64,000 nucleotides of DNA from Paraburkholderia solitsugae (GCF_013177695.1 NZ_WOEY01000101.1:62001-126000), one strand, 5' to 3'; numbered from the stretch's first letter, positions 1-8,456 are shown. Made by a program: numbers and translations. The notes: generated from the sequence alone by a model not told the origin.

Positions 1-72
1 TCTGACCAATGACGGGTGCCTAGACTGGTAATCATGCAATGCCACTCCATCCACTTTCCTGAGAGACACACC

Positions 73-903
73 ATGATGAAGACCTGGCTTATCACCGGCA
101 CGTCGTCGGGCCTCGGTCGGCTACTCGCCGAGCGCCTGCTGCAACGCGGCGATCGGGTCGTCGCGACGCTGCGGCGCGAGGGGGCGCTCAATGATCTGAA
201 AATACAGTACGACGACCGGTTGCATGTGCTGACACTCGATGTCACCGACATCCGCGCGGTGCACACGCATGTCGCTGCCGCATTCGAAGCGATGGGCCGT
301 ATCGACGTGGTCGTGAACAACGCGGGCTACGGGTTATTCGGCGCGGCCGAGGAAGTGACGGATGAACAGATCGACCGGCAGATCGCCACCAATCTCATCG
401 GATCGATTCAGGTGATCCGTGCCGCGCTACCTCACCTGCGCCGCCAGGGCGGCGGCCGGATTATCCAGGTTTCGTCCGAAGGCGGACAGATCGCTTACCC
501 GAATTTCAGCCTCTATCATGCGACGAAATGGGGTATCGAAGGTTTCGTCGAGTCAGTGTCGAAGGAGGTGGCACCATTCGGTATCGACTTCGTGATTGTG
601 GAGCCGGGACCGACAAGCACGCAGTTCGGTGCCGGTCTCGATCGCGCGGTGCCGATGCCCGAGTACGACGACACCCCCGCGGGCGACGTCAGGCGGGCGA
701 TTGCGTCCAACAGCTTTGCAATTCGGGGCGATGCCGGCAAGACGGTCGCCGCAATGATCGTCGCGGCGGACTCGGCACATCCACCGCTACGCTTGACGCT
801 TGGCGGCGGTGCCTACGACTCGATCAGCGCTGCATTGGCGGAGCGCCTGAGGATGCTTGAAGCGCAGAAGGACATCGCGTTTTCGGTGGACTCGATAGGC
901 TAA
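73..903 (+). CDS. SDR-family NAD(P)-dependent oxidoreductase
   Basis: Classical short-chain dehydrogenase/reductase of 276 residues, cytoplasmic; the substrate cannot be read from the sequence. Visible motifs are the cofactor glycine motif TGTSSGLG (residues 8-15), NNAG (82-85) and the catalytic set S134/S135, Y148 and K152 in YHATK. The start at 73 is chosen because a GAGAGA purine stretch lies about 7 bases upstream and the protein then begins directly with the first Rossmann strand; an in-frame ATG-like extension to 16 adds nothing recognisable. It stands alone on the plus strand and is followed by a strong hairpin. The family assignment is secure and the reaction is unknown. Confidence 0.88.
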   Translation: MMKTWLITGTSSGLGRLLAERLLQRGDRVVATLRREGALNDLKIQYDDRLHVLTLDVTDIRAVHTHVAAAFEAMGRIDVVVNNAGYGLFGAAEEVTDEQIDRQIATNLIGSIQVIRAALPHLRRQGGGRIIQVSSEGGQIAYPNFSLYHATKWGIEGFVESVSKEVAPFGIDFVIVEPGPTSTQFGAGLDRAVPMPEYDDTPAGDVRRAIASNSFAIRGDAGKTVAAMIVAADSAHPPLRLTLGGGAYDSISAALAERLRMLEAQKDIAFSVDSIG

Positions 904-943
904 GCGAACCGACGCATAGCGGCGCGCTGACGCAATAACTGCA

Positions 944-970
944 TGAGGGTCGATCCCAGATCGACCCTCA
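944..970. terminator. Hairpin between convergent genes
   Basis: A perfect 12-bp inverted repeat (arms TGAGGGTCGATC and GATCGACCCTCA) closes on a 3-base loop. It lies between the convergent SDR ending at 903 and the SnoaL-like gene ending at 1068, so it can serve both directions. There is no clear T tract on either side, so factor-independent termination is plausible but not certain. Confidence 0.55.
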
Positions 971-1067
971 ACGGACGGTGAAGACAGGGCCGCCCGATCG
1001 GCAAGGTCAAGCCGCACAACGGACATTTGCTCCATCAGGATTGGGCTTATCTCGCCACAACGCGATA

Positions 1068-1451
1068 TCACGCGATCTGCTGAACCCACTGACTCCGCCA
1101 ACCCGGTGCTTCAAAGGGATCCGAAAAATACTGGGTCTCGTGAATGACCTTGCCGTTGCAGAACTCCATAATGCTTACCGTGTAAGCCGTTCGCCCCTTA
1201 TAGGTGATGGCGTATTCCGTGACCCAGAGATTACCTTCTCCCTGGATTCGCCTGACATCGAAACCTGATGGCTTATCTGGATGATGACTCCGCAGTGCCT
1301 GCAAATTAATTCGCCTGACGATTCGTTCACCTGATTGGGGATAGTCACAGACGGCATCGTCATCGTAAATATCGTGTTCCGCGTCGAGATCGCCGGCCGC
1401 CGACGCCTGCCAGTGCGCGTTCAGGGCTTCACGTATTGTTTCTTCCTGCAT
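1068..1451 (-). CDS. SnoaL/NTF2-like domain protein
   Basis: Small cytoplasmic protein of 127 residues with the pattern of the NTF2-like/SnoaL alpha+beta barrel: an N-terminal helix with a D-x-E region (DLDAEHDIYDDDAVCDYP) and a C-terminal strand pair. Such proteins are polyketide-cyclase-like enzymes or stress-associated proteins of unknown activity. The start at 1451 is fixed by a consensus GGAGG 6 bases upstream; longer in-frame starts lack one. It lies 33 bp downstream of the aldo-keto reductase on the same strand, so it is probably the last gene of that transcript. Confidence 0.75.
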   Translation of the reverse strand: MQEETIREALNAHWQASAAGDLDAEHDIYDDDAVCDYPQSGERIVRRINLQALRSHHPDKPSGFDVRRIQGEGNLWVTEYAITYKGRTAYTVSIMEFCNGKVIHETQYFSDPFEAPGWRSQWVQQIA

Positions 1452-1484
1452 GGCGTGCCTCCGCATACCGTTCACGTCTATCCA

Positions 1485-2447
1485 TTACGTACGCCGCGGA
1501 ATAAAGCCGGGGCTGCCCGTCTTGACGACTTCATTGAACCTCTGCCTCGTCTCAATCCGGTTAATCGCGTCGAACGCGTCTGCCGGAAGCGCGGAGATAT
1601 CGCAATTCTCGCGTGCACGGGCCGCAGATTTTGGGGTGGTGAGCAAAGCCCCGCCACGCTGGATCGCCCAGGCAAGGAGTACCTGTGCCGGCGTCTTTCC
1701 GATTTGCGCGGCAATCTGCGAGATGACTGGATCCTCAAGCGGTCCCGGCCTGATTCCGTGACCCAACGGCGCAAAGGCCAAAAACACGATCTCTTTCTCT
1801 TTGCAGAATTCCAGAAGTTCCGCTTCCGGAAGATACGGATGTGCTTCGACCTGCACCGCCGCCGGCTTGATTCGAGCCGATTCGTAGAGAGGCCGCAATT
1901 CGTTCAAGCCGATGTCAGACAGTCCGATGGCCCGGCACCTTCCATGGTCGACGAGATCTTCCATCGCCCTCCATGTGTCTTGCAAAGTCACGCCTTTATC
2001 GTAGATGACATCACCGTTTTCATCGCGCGGATCCTGCTCATCTCCAAGCTGAAATGCAAACGGAGTGTGTATCAGATAGAGATCAAGATAGTCGAGTCCG
2101 AGCCTTTCAAGACTGGCCTCGAAAGCCGGTTCGACACGCTCTGGCCGATGATTGGAGTTCCACAATTTTGTGGTCACGAAGATGTCTTCGCGCGCGATCC
2201 CGCCGGCAGCAAGGCCTATCCTCAGCGCCTCGCCCACCTCGCGCTCGTTCCGATATCGCTCGGCGCAATCGAAGTGTCGATAGCCGGCTTCCAGTGCGTC
2301 TCTGGTCGCACTGGTAGTTGTAACTGCATCGGGAATCAGCGTGCCAAATCCGAGCACGGGCATGCGGCCGCCTCCGTGATTAAGCGCGATCTTTTTGCTC
2401 CGGAAATCGGAAGACTCAATCACGGCAACACCTCCGCACGACTTCAT
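1485..2447 (-). CDS. Aldo/keto reductase
   Basis: NADPH-dependent aldehyde/ketone reductase of the AKR (beta/alpha)8-barrel superfamily, 320 residues, cytoplasmic. The catalytic tetrad is visible: D60 and Y65 in FDCAERY, K94 in VTTKLWN and H127 in LYLIHTPF. The C-terminal cofactor region contains TTPKSAARARENCD, typical of NADPH-binding AKRs. Length is normal for the family. It belongs to a run of minus-strand oxidoreductases (SDR, MDR, AKR) that probably act on reactive carbonyls or quinones under the TetR regulator further upstream, although a 321-bp gap separates it from the MDR gene. Confidence 0.88.
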   Translation of the reverse strand: MKSCGGVAVIESSDFRSKKIALNHGGGRMPVLGFGTLIPDAVTTTSATRDALEAGYRHFDCAERYRNEREVGEALRIGLAAGGIAREDIFVTTKLWNSNHRPERVEPAFEASLERLGLDYLDLYLIHTPFAFQLGDEQDPRDENGDVIYDKGVTLQDTWRAMEDLVDHGRCRAIGLSDIGLNELRPLYESARIKPAAVQVEAHPYLPEAELLEFCKEKEIVFLAFAPLGHGIRPGPLEDPVISQIAAQIGKTPAQVLLAWAIQRGGALLTTPKSAARARENCDISALPADAFDAINRIETRQRFNEVVKTGSPGFIPRRT

Positions 2448-2768
2448 GCCCTGCGACGAAGGACCGACGCCTGGGCTTGCAATTGTGGCGCCGGGTCGAT
2501 GATCAGAAAGAACGTCAACGTACTCGAGTCGTGTTGATTCGCAACTCAGCCGCCGCCATCAGGGTCAGACCGAGCGCCAAACAGGTCGGCTTCCTGATCC
2601 AGTGTAGCAAACGAATGACTGGGCGGCAGCGGAGGGTTCTGGGAGGTACAACACGCAGTGCGTAGGTGACGAATAGCTGACAACGGACGGTTGACTCTCC
2701 ACGTTGCAAGAATTGACGTCGAGCAAGCGCTGCTACTTCTGCGAGGAAACAAACAGGCATCAATCCTT
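2448..2768. other. Non-coding gap, nothing recognised
   Basis: About 320 bases between the MDR reductase stop and the aldo-keto reductase start. Short open frames on both strands have no recognisable features and I see no strong hairpin. It probably holds the promoter of the aldo-keto reductase gene. Confidence 0.4.
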
Positions 2769-3764
2769 CTATCGGATCTTGATGACAACCTTACCCTTAG
2801 TACGTCCTGTTTCAACGTAAGCCAAAGCCTCTCCGGTTGACCCAAACGGGAAAATCCGATCGATCACAGGCCTTATCGCACCTGCCTCGATGAGCGCAGC
2901 GATCCCGCCCAGCTGTTCACCATCGGCACGCATAAAAAGGAATGAATAACTGACGTCATGGCGTTTCGCCGCCTTTCGGATGCGATAGCTCAGAAAGCGC
3001 ATCGCCGTTTTCAGGAACCAGGGGGCACCCATCTGTTTAGCGAAATCAGGATCGGGCGGTCCGGCGATCCCGATGAGCTTGCCACCCGGCTTGAGCACTC
3101 GCAATGATCTTTCAAGCGTATTTCCGCCCTGCGTATCCAGCACCACGTCGAAGTCTTTCAGCACGGCGGAAAAGTCGTCTTTCTTGTAATCGATGACGAT
3201 ATCCGCGCCGAGTTGCTTCATCAATTCGGCATTCGCGGCACTCGCTGTCGTCGCGACCAAATGCTTCGCCAGTTGAATGGCAAAGGTGCCGACGCCGCCC
3301 GAGCCGGCGTGTATGAGCACCTTCTGCCCTTTCTTCAGTTGTCCTCGTCCGATCAACGCCTGCCAGGCGGTCAAGCCCACCAACGGGATTGAAGCCGCTT
3401 CTTCCATGCTGAGCGTTTTGGGCTTGAGAGCCACCGCATCTTCCTTGATCGCGATGAATTCCGCGAAAGCACCGATCCGATCTTTAGGCGGTCGCGCATA
3501 GACCTCATCGCCCGGCGTGAATTGCCGCACGCGCGATCCGACGCGGGCAACGACCCCGGCCAGATCGTTGCCCAAAATCAGCGGCAAACGATAGGGCAAG
3601 ATGAGTTTGAACTCTCCATCCCTGATCTTTGAATCAAGAGGATTCACGCTAGCGGCGTGAATCTCGATCAATACGTCGTCCTCACGTATTTCCGGGACCG
3701 GCATCTCGCCGGCTCGAACGCCATTCTTGCGTCCATATCGATCGACGACGAATGCCTTCATCAT
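2769..3764 (-). CDS. MDR-family NADP-dependent quinone/alkenal reductase
   Basis: Zinc-independent medium-chain dehydrogenase/reductase of 331 residues. The N-terminal GroES-like domain includes VNPLDSKIRDGEF and LGNDLAGVV; the Rossmann domain has the motif HAGSGGVGTFAIQLAKH. Zinc-binding cysteines are absent, as expected for quinone oxidoreductases and 2-alkenal reductases. The start at 3764 is a double ATG preceded by AAGGAACC; the open frame continues upstream but that part is noise overlapping the SDR. It lies 46 bp downstream of the SDR and is probably co-transcribed with it. Confidence 0.88.
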   Translation of the reverse strand: MMKAFVVDRYGRKNGVRAGEMPVPEIREDDVLIEIHAASVNPLDSKIRDGEFKLILPYRLPLILGNDLAGVVARVGSRVRQFTPGDEVYARPPKDRIGAFAEFIAIKEDAVALKPKTLSMEEAASIPLVGLTAWQALIGRGQLKKGQKVLIHAGSGGVGTFAIQLAKHLVATTASAANAELMKQLGADIVIDYKKDDFSAVLKDFDVVLDTQGGNTLERSLRVLKPGGKLIGIAGPPDPDFAKQMGAPWFLKTAMRFLSYRIRKAAKRHDVSYSFLFMRADGEQLGGIAALIEAGAIRPVIDRIFPFGSTGEALAYVETGRTKGKVVIKIR

Positions 3765-3810
3765 GGTTCCTTGGTCCTTGTCAGTTTCGTTTTGCGCCAG
3801 GTAACAGCGT

Positions 3811-4623
3811 CTACGTTGCGAGCCGTAGATCTTTGCGAATGCCGGCGTCCACCAGGCCCGCAGGCGCAAATCTGCGTAGCAAGCGCAGACGTCCGGCGAG
3901 CCCGCCGGCTGCATAGCGGAGTTTCGGGCGAGCCGCGAGGGCGGCCTGCAATACGGTTTCGGCCACAACCTCAGGACCGTCAGCGCTTGCGACCACCTCC
4001 TTGACGCGCTGATCCACGGCCGCGCGCACCTCGCGGTACGCGTCGAGGGGGACGTCGGGTGGCATGAAGTTCGCGTCGAAAGGCGTCTTGATGTAGGCAG
4101 GCTCAATGACCGATACCCGGATGCCCATCGTACGCAACTCATGGTCAAGCGACTCCGAATAGCCTGCTACCGCGTGCTTGGTGGCGGAATACAGCGCCAT
4201 ATAGGGCATGGGTAAGAAACCCAGCACAGAACCGATGTTGATGATGCGACCGCCACCTTGTTGCCGCATATGGGGCAGCACGGCACGCGTCATGCGGACA
4301 ATCCCGAAGAAGTTCGTATCGAAGATCGCACGGGCCTGGTCAAGCGAACTTTCTTCCGCAGCGGCAGGGGCGACGCCGAAGCCCGCGTTGTTCACCAACA
4401 GGTCGATGCGGCCGTTCAGGCGAAGCACTTCCTTGACGGCTGCTTCAACGGATGCGTCGCTAGTCACGTCGAGCGGCAGCATCTCGAACGCTCGCTGGCC
4501 GGCTTGTGCACCGCGCCGGCTGGTGCCGTAGACCTTGTATCCGGCCTTCGCAAGGCGGTTTGCCGTGGCTTCGCCGATGCCTGACGAGGCGCCCGTAACG
4601 AGGGCTATTCCGTTTTTCATCAT
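3811..4623 (-). CDS. SDR-family oxidoreductase under a TetR operator
   Basis: Classical SDR of 270 residues with the cofactor motif TGASSGIG (10-17), NNAG (78-81) and the catalytic residues S132, Y145 and K149 (YSATK). It is the first gene of a probable operon with the MDR reductase and lies directly downstream of a TetR gene. The 105-bp gap between the two contains a 28-bp perfect palindrome, so the operon is very likely repressed by that TetR protein. Substrate is unknown; such TetR-SDR-MDR sets often respond to electrophiles or quinones, which is inference here. Confidence 0.9.
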   Translation of the reverse strand: MMKNGIALVTGASSGIGEATANRLAKAGYKVYGTSRRGAQAGQRAFEMLPLDVTSDASVEAAVKEVLRLNGRIDLLVNNAGFGVAPAAAEESSLDQARAIFDTNFFGIVRMTRAVLPHMRQQGGGRIINIGSVLGFLPMPYMALYSATKHAVAGYSESLDHELRTMGIRVSVIEPAYIKTPFDANFMPPDVPLDAYREVRAAVDQRVKEVVASADGPEVVAETVLQAALAARPKLRYAAGGLAGRLRLLRRFAPAGLVDAGIRKDLRLAT

Positions 4624-4668
4624 GTCCTTCCGATAGTGATTACAGGTTTGCTCGAGCGTTCATTTTGT

Positions 4669-4696
4669 CACAAATATGATGATCATCATATTTGTG
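4669..4696. promoter_or_regulatory. 28-bp perfect palindrome, probable TetR operator
   Basis: Each half reads CACAAATATGATGA towards the centre, a perfect 28-bp dyad, about 45 bp upstream of the SDR start codon at 4623. Its inner core ATGATGATCATCAT nearly matches the 14-bp palindrome over the start of the TetR gene (5324-5337). There is no T tract, so it is unlikely to be just a terminator for the TetR gene. Confidence 0.7.
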
Positions 4697-4728
4697 GTCC
4701 AACAAAAACGCACGCTGGATACGCGGAT

Positions 4729-5337
4729 TTACTCCTCAGTGGGTGCGAGTTTTTTCAATGTGGCTTCAAGAAAACTGTCCGACAGCTTGGGGTCGTCGAC
4801 GGCGCGCGCCAGCACCATGGTGCCGACCATGGTGGCAACGGTTATAAGTGCCTGTTCATGCGCGCCCGGTTGCCCCCAATCGGGCAATTGACGCGCAACG
4901 ACATCGATCATCTCCTTGATGCGGCGGGTGGCCGCGCGCCGCACGACCGGCGCCTGACGCGGCATCTCCGAGCCAAGGGCGGAGACCGGGCAGCCTGTCT
5001 CTATGGCGTCACGGTGTTCCTTCGACAGATAGGCGCGCACCATCGACGGCAATGCCTGCTCCGGCGGCACGGAAGCGGCGATTTGCTCTGACAGGGCCAC
5101 AGCCTCAGCACCGGCGCGGTCAGCCGCTTCGGCAAGCAACACCTCGCGCGATGGGAAGTGCGCGTAGAAGCCGCCGTGCGTCAGGCCGGCCTCCTTCATG
5201 ATGTCGGCCACTCCCGTCCCGTCGTAGCCACTGCGCCGAATCGCGCGCGCGGCAACCTCGACGATGCGTTCGTGCGTGATTTCCTTGCGGCTAACGGCTT
5301 TCCGATTGATTGGCGAATTCTTCATGATGGCCATCAT
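4729..5337 (-). CDS. TetR-family transcriptional repressor
   Basis: DNA-binding repressor of about 202 residues. The N-terminal helix-turn-helix is seen in HERIVEVAARAIRRSGYDG, GVADIMKEAGLTHGGFYAHF and PSREVLLAEA; the C-terminal domain has the TetR_C pattern with GCPVSALGSEM. The start is uncertain: ATG codons at 5337, 5334 and 5325 are all possible and none has a strong Shine-Dalgarno. The open frame extends further upstream without meaning. A 14-bp palindrome overlaps the start codons, which suggests autorepression. It probably controls the SDR-MDR genes downstream. Confidence 0.88.
   Translation of the reverse strand: MMAIMKNSPINRKAVSRKEITHERIVEVAARAIRRSGYDGTGVADIMKEAGLTHGGFYAHFPSREVLLAEAADRAGAEAVALSEQIAASVPPEQALPSMVRAYLSKEHRDAIETGCPVSALGSEMPRQAPVVRRAATRRIKEMIDVVARQLPDWGQPGAHEQALITVATMVGTMVLARAVDDPKLSDSFLEATLKKLAPTEE
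5324..5337. promoter_or_regulatory. 14-bp palindrome over the TetR start codon
   Basis: ATGATGGCCATCAT is a perfect palindrome covering the candidate start codons of the TetR gene. It matches 12 of 14 bases of the core of the 28-bp palindrome at 4669-4696. A repressor bound here would block its own transcription or translation initiation region. Confidence 0.5.
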
Positions 5338-5626
5338 ATAACATTTCGGCGCAGTTTGCTGCAACGAGCAATGTCGATGGAGATCGATGCGCCCCCCAGA
5401 TTGCCGCGTGGGCGACTTTGCGCTTAAGGTGACGGGTGATGTCATGCCATTCGGTATTGGCATTCTGGCTATGAGCCTGTTCAGTGCTCGGCAGTTCGGC
5501 AGCTTGCATGGCGGCAATACTCCCGAACGTACATGAGCGCGTCGTTTTGACAACGGATGCTTCGCTGCATTCGACGTTCTCTGGTTGTGAATATGAACCG
5601 CGTGTCGAAGAAAAGGAGAAGTGCAA

Positions 5627-6208
5627 ATGGAGGCAGTAGCATTGCCAGCGGCAATCGCGCCGGCGCGAACCGCGCTTGTCGTCATGCATTATCAGACCGA
5701 CATTCTCGGGCTCTTTCCATCGGTCGCACCGGCCTTGCTCGCCAATACGCGCAAGCTATGCGACGCGGCACGGGCCAAAGGCGTTAGCGTCTATTTCGCC
5801 AACCTCCGGTTCAGTCCGGGCTATCCGGAAGTCAGTCCATTGAACAAGAATGGGCAGGGCATCAAGCAACTCGGCCTCTTCGTCGACGACAGGATCTCGC
5901 CGGAGTTGGGCCAGCAGGCCAGTGAGCCGGTCATCATCGCGCATCGCGCCAGCGTGTTCTTCGGCACCGATCTGCAGGCACGGCTTATCGCACAAGGTAT
6001 CGATTCGCTGATTATGGTCGGCATTGCGTCGACCGGTGTCGTGCTGTCGTCGGTCGCGTATGCGAGCGACGCGGACTTCCGCCTGTACACGGTCAAGGAT
6101 TGCTGTTACGACCCGGATCAGGTGGTACATGAACATCTGTTCTCCACCGCATTCGATTCGCGCACCACGGTGCTGTCGCTCGCGGATGCTTTGCTGCTGC
6201 TCGACTAG
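5627..6208 (+). CDS. Isochorismatase-fold protein lacking the catalytic triad
   Basis: Cysteine-hydrolase (isochorismatase-like) fold of 193 residues: the first strand TALVVMHYQTDI, the central segment HRASVFFGTDL and the strand LIMVGIASTGVVLSS align along the whole family domain. The family triad Asp-Lys-Cys is not present. The Asp position is H21, the Lys position falls at A105 (with H106/R107 adjacent) and the Cys position is V138. The protein may be non-hydrolytic or use other residues. Start 5627 is chosen for the AAAAGGAGAA ribosome-binding site 8 bases upstream. It is divergent from the TetR gene. Confidence 0.8.
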   Translation: MEAVALPAAIAPARTALVVMHYQTDILGLFPSVAPALLANTRKLCDAARAKGVSVYFANLRFSPGYPEVSPLNKNGQGIKQLGLFVDDRISPELGQQASEPVIIAHRASVFFGTDLQARLIAQGIDSLIMVGIASTGVVLSSVAYASDADFRLYTVKDCCYDPDQVVHEHLFSTAFDSRTTVLSLADALLLLD

Positions 6209-6334
6209 ACGTTCGACGTCTGCTCTGGACCGTTGGAGTTCGGCCCCGCAGGAAAGGTCGATACTGCCTTCAAAGCAGCCTTTGATGTCAATGCCTCCGA
6301 TTTCTTGCATTTGGCTCAACAACTCGGTTGCTAG
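6209..6334 (+). other. Open in-frame extension after the isochorismatase stop
   Basis: Directly after the stop codon at 6206-6208 the same frame stays open for 41 codons and has protein-like composition (for example KVDTAFKAAFDVNASDFL). I do not recognise it. It may be the tail of a decayed gene or chance; no start codon or ribosome-binding site is visible. Confidence 0.2.
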
Positions 6335-6360
6335 CACCCGTGCACGGGCAGCCCACTCGT

Positions 6361-7101
6361 TTAGACGAGTGCAATCTTGCCGGTGGCGAGGTCATACACG
6401 CCGCCAACAATGTCGATCTTCTTGTCCGCGTAAAGTTTTTGGACGATCGGCGGTGAGTTCTTCAGTCGAGCCACCTGCCGTCGCACGTTCTCGGTGACCG
6501 CGTTGTCCAGCAAGTTGCCGGTCTGCGTCTTCTCGGCGGCGATGACCGCCGGTTTGATCTCGGCGATGAGCCCCGGCAAATGGCCCGGAAGGACCGCCTT
6601 GGTCTTCAGCACTTTGATTGCGGCGTCGACTGCGCCGCATCCGGTGTGGCCTAGCACCATGACGAGCGGCACCCCCAGGAACTGGGCGCCGTATTCGAGG
6701 GATGCAAGCAGATCCGGGTTCACGATGTTGCCCGCGACGCGTAAAACGAAGAGATCGCCCGGCGACTGATCGAACGCGAACTCCGGCGCCACGCGCGAAT
6801 CAGCGCAGCTCAGGATCGTGGCAATCGGATACTGTGCCTGCACACGGGCGGCGCGCCCCGATGAGAAGTCGCGCTCGTTCGGCGCGTTGGCGGCGTAGCG
6901 CGCGTTGCCATCCATCAGGCGCTTCAACGCGTCGGCAGGCGCGATCGAGTTGGGTGGTGGTGATGCGCCTGGCGCTGGCGGCTCGGCCGCGATCGCGGCA
7001 CCCACGGTCCACGGCAGGAGCGCCGCGAGTGCGCCGGTTTTCAGGAAATCTCGACGCGATACTTGAGGCTCGTGCTGCGCATCACCACACACATCACACA
7101 T
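6361..7101 (-). CDS. Beta-class carbonic anhydrase with Tat signal
   Basis: Zinc enzyme that interconverts CO2 and bicarbonate, 246 residues. A twin-arginine signal (SRRDFLK, residues 15-21, followed by a hydrophobic stretch to about 39) predicts export to the periplasm. Beta-carbonic-anhydrase residues are present: C99, D101 and R103 in LSCADSRV, and H152 and C155 in GHTGCG. The start at 7101 has a perfect GGAGG 8 bases upstream; an in-frame extension to 7176 is not supported. No partner gene is obvious. Periplasmic location is inferred from the signal. Confidence 0.9.
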   Translation of the reverse strand: MCDVCGDAQHEPQVSRRDFLKTGALAALLPWTVGAAIAAEPPAPGASPPPNSIAPADALKRLMDGNARYAANAPNERDFSSGRAARVQAQYPIATILSCADSRVAPEFAFDQSPGDLFVLRVAGNIVNPDLLASLEYGAQFLGVPLVMVLGHTGCGAVDAAIKVLKTKAVLPGHLPGLIAEIKPAVIAAEKTQTGNLLDNAVTENVRRQVARLKNSPPIVQKLYADKKIDIVGGVYDLATGKIALV

Positions 7102-7520
7102 TTGAGTTCCTCCGTTATCGCTGGGCGCATTCGGCCGCGAACAGATACTTGCCGCATCACAATGCAACTGGCACACCGATCCCCGGCTATGTAGGCCTCA
7201 CGTGGTGGTCCAACGCCACGCGGTAGATCAGCTGACTTGCATAGATTCGAGTCTATACCGTCGCCAGGCGCAGTGCCCGGAAAACCCGCAACTGCCAGGA
7301 GCAGACCGTGGCGGCGTATGGCGGGTCGCCGCGACCGGCCGATTACACATGCAGCGGATACATACTTTCAACGTGGACCCACGCGGCGGCCACGCGGAAA
7401 GCCGGCCGCAGGAAAGTCAGTGTTACTATGTTTCACTCGGATCAACCCCCCCCTTGCCGATACCCGCCTCGGACGACCGTTCGAAGTTCTACCCAGCACG
7501 TTCGTTCGAAGGAACAAGCA
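7102..7520. other. Divergent intergenic region, nothing recognised
   Basis: About 420 bases between the divergent carbonic anhydrase and the 2OG-Fe(II) oxygenase. Several short open frames run through it without recognisable content. Promoters for both genes must lie here, but I cannot place them. Confidence 0.3.
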
Positions 7521-8156
7521 GTGACCCGATCACACTCGCCGGGGCGTTTCGATGCGCCCGGAGATGAGCAGCATCAACGTATCGTGGATGCCATTCATGA
7601 CCATGGCTGGTCGGAGCAGGACAATTTTTTTCCACCGGATTTGACGCTCGCGCTGGGGTTGGAATGTGCAGCGCTTGCGACGGCAGGGATGCTTACCTTG
7701 GCGCGTGTCAGCCAGGGCGCGGCGCGTTCGCTCCAGCCCGATGTGCGCGGGGACCGGATTCAGTGGCTGGAGGCGGGCCAGTCCGAAGCCCGCGACCAGT
7801 ATCTCGCGCTCATGGAAATGCTGCGTATTGCGTTGAATCGCGAACTTTTTCTAGGACTCGAAGAATACGAAAGCCACTTCGCCTACTATGCCCCGGGCGC
7901 TTCGTATCTGCAGCACCGCGATCAGTTTCGCGATGACGATAGCCGCACGGTGTCCGTCGTCGTCTATCTGAACGCGGACTGGCTGCCTGAGCACGGCGGT
8001 GCGTTGCGGCTGCATCCAGAGGGTTTGAGCACGCATGACATCTCGCCAGTCGGCAGCCGGATTGCGGTGTTTCTATCCGCCGACATGCTGCATGAAGTAT
8101 TGCCTGCGACGCGCGACCGCATGTCGCTCACGGGATGGTTTAGACGCCGCTCGTGA
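7521..8156 (+). CDS. 2OG-Fe(II) oxygenase
   Basis: Prolyl-4-hydroxylase-like dioxygenase of 211 residues that would hydroxylate a substrate using 2-oxoglutarate and Fe(II). The double-stranded beta-helix core shows H132-x-D134 (QHRDQF), the distal iron ligand H191 (DMLHEVLP) and R200 for 2-oxoglutarate (DRMSLTGWF). The start is a GTG at 7521 with AAGGA 7 bases upstream; upstream in-frame ATG codons extend into non-coding sequence. Cytoplasmic. The substrate is unknown; relatives include SM-20/PiuC-like proteins. Confidence 0.85.
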   Translation: MTRSHSPGRFDAPGDEQHQRIVDAIHDHGWSEQDNFFPPDLTLALGLECAALATAGMLTLARVSQGAARSLQPDVRGDRIQWLEAGQSEARDQYLALMEMLRIALNRELFLGLEEYESHFAYYAPGASYLQHRDQFRDDDSRTVSVVVYLNADWLPEHGGALRLHPEGLSTHDISPVGSRIAVFLSADMLHEVLPATRDRMSLTGWFRRRS

Positions 8157-8180
8157 TCTCCTGGTCTTGAGGTTTATTCA

Positions 8181-8236
8181 ACGCCTGCCCGCACGCGCCG
8201 TCGAGCGCCCCCGAGCCCGCGGACATGGGCAGGCGT
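8181..8236. other. Inverted repeat between oxygenase and repeat copy A
   Basis: Arms ACGCCTGCCC (8181-8190) and GGGCAGGCGT (8227-8236) are perfectly complementary around a 36-base loop. It follows the oxygenase stop and stops just before the long duplicated segment begins. It could act as a terminator-like structure or mark an old junction. Confidence 0.35.
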
Positions 8237-8331
8237 CGAACACTCAGGAACTGCAACGGTAGAACGGCGTTGCATCCATGCATGCGGAGCGTCAGAATGG
8301 ACGTTCTCCACCTGTGAGTACAGGAGGATGT

Positions 8332-8448
8332 ATGCGCATCCTGGTGGTCGGGGCGACAGGGCTCCTCGGTAGAGAAATCGTCGCGCATGCGTTTCGCAAG
8401 TGCGTGGAAGAAGGCATCACCGGGCAGATCGTGTCGGCAACTCACTGA
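8332..8448 (+). pseudogene. N-terminal remnant of a Rossmann-fold SDR
   Basis: Thirty-eight codons beginning with a good AGGAGG site. The first 20 residues (MRILVVGATGLLGREIVAHA) are the nucleotide-binding start of an atypical SDR, after which the frame runs into a stop at 8446. Intact relatives are 200 residues or more. It is probably a decayed gene whose translation signals survive ahead of the next gene; translation of this short frame could still couple to it. Confidence 0.6.
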
Positions 8449-8456
8449 CGCGCGCC

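Noticed and set aside
1335..2537. A 400-codon plus-strand frame over the aldo-keto reductase
   Set aside because: It is antisense to a gene with a complete catalytic tetrad and shows no recognisable domain.
3765..4148. Upstream extension of the MDR reductase frame
   Set aside because: It overlaps the SDR gene on the same strand out of frame; the double ATG at 3764 with AAGGAACC starts exactly at the GroES-like domain.
4669..4696. The 28-bp palindrome as a simple terminator of the TetR gene
   Set aside because: It is AT-rich, has no loop and no T tract, and its core recurs at the TetR start, which fits an operator better.
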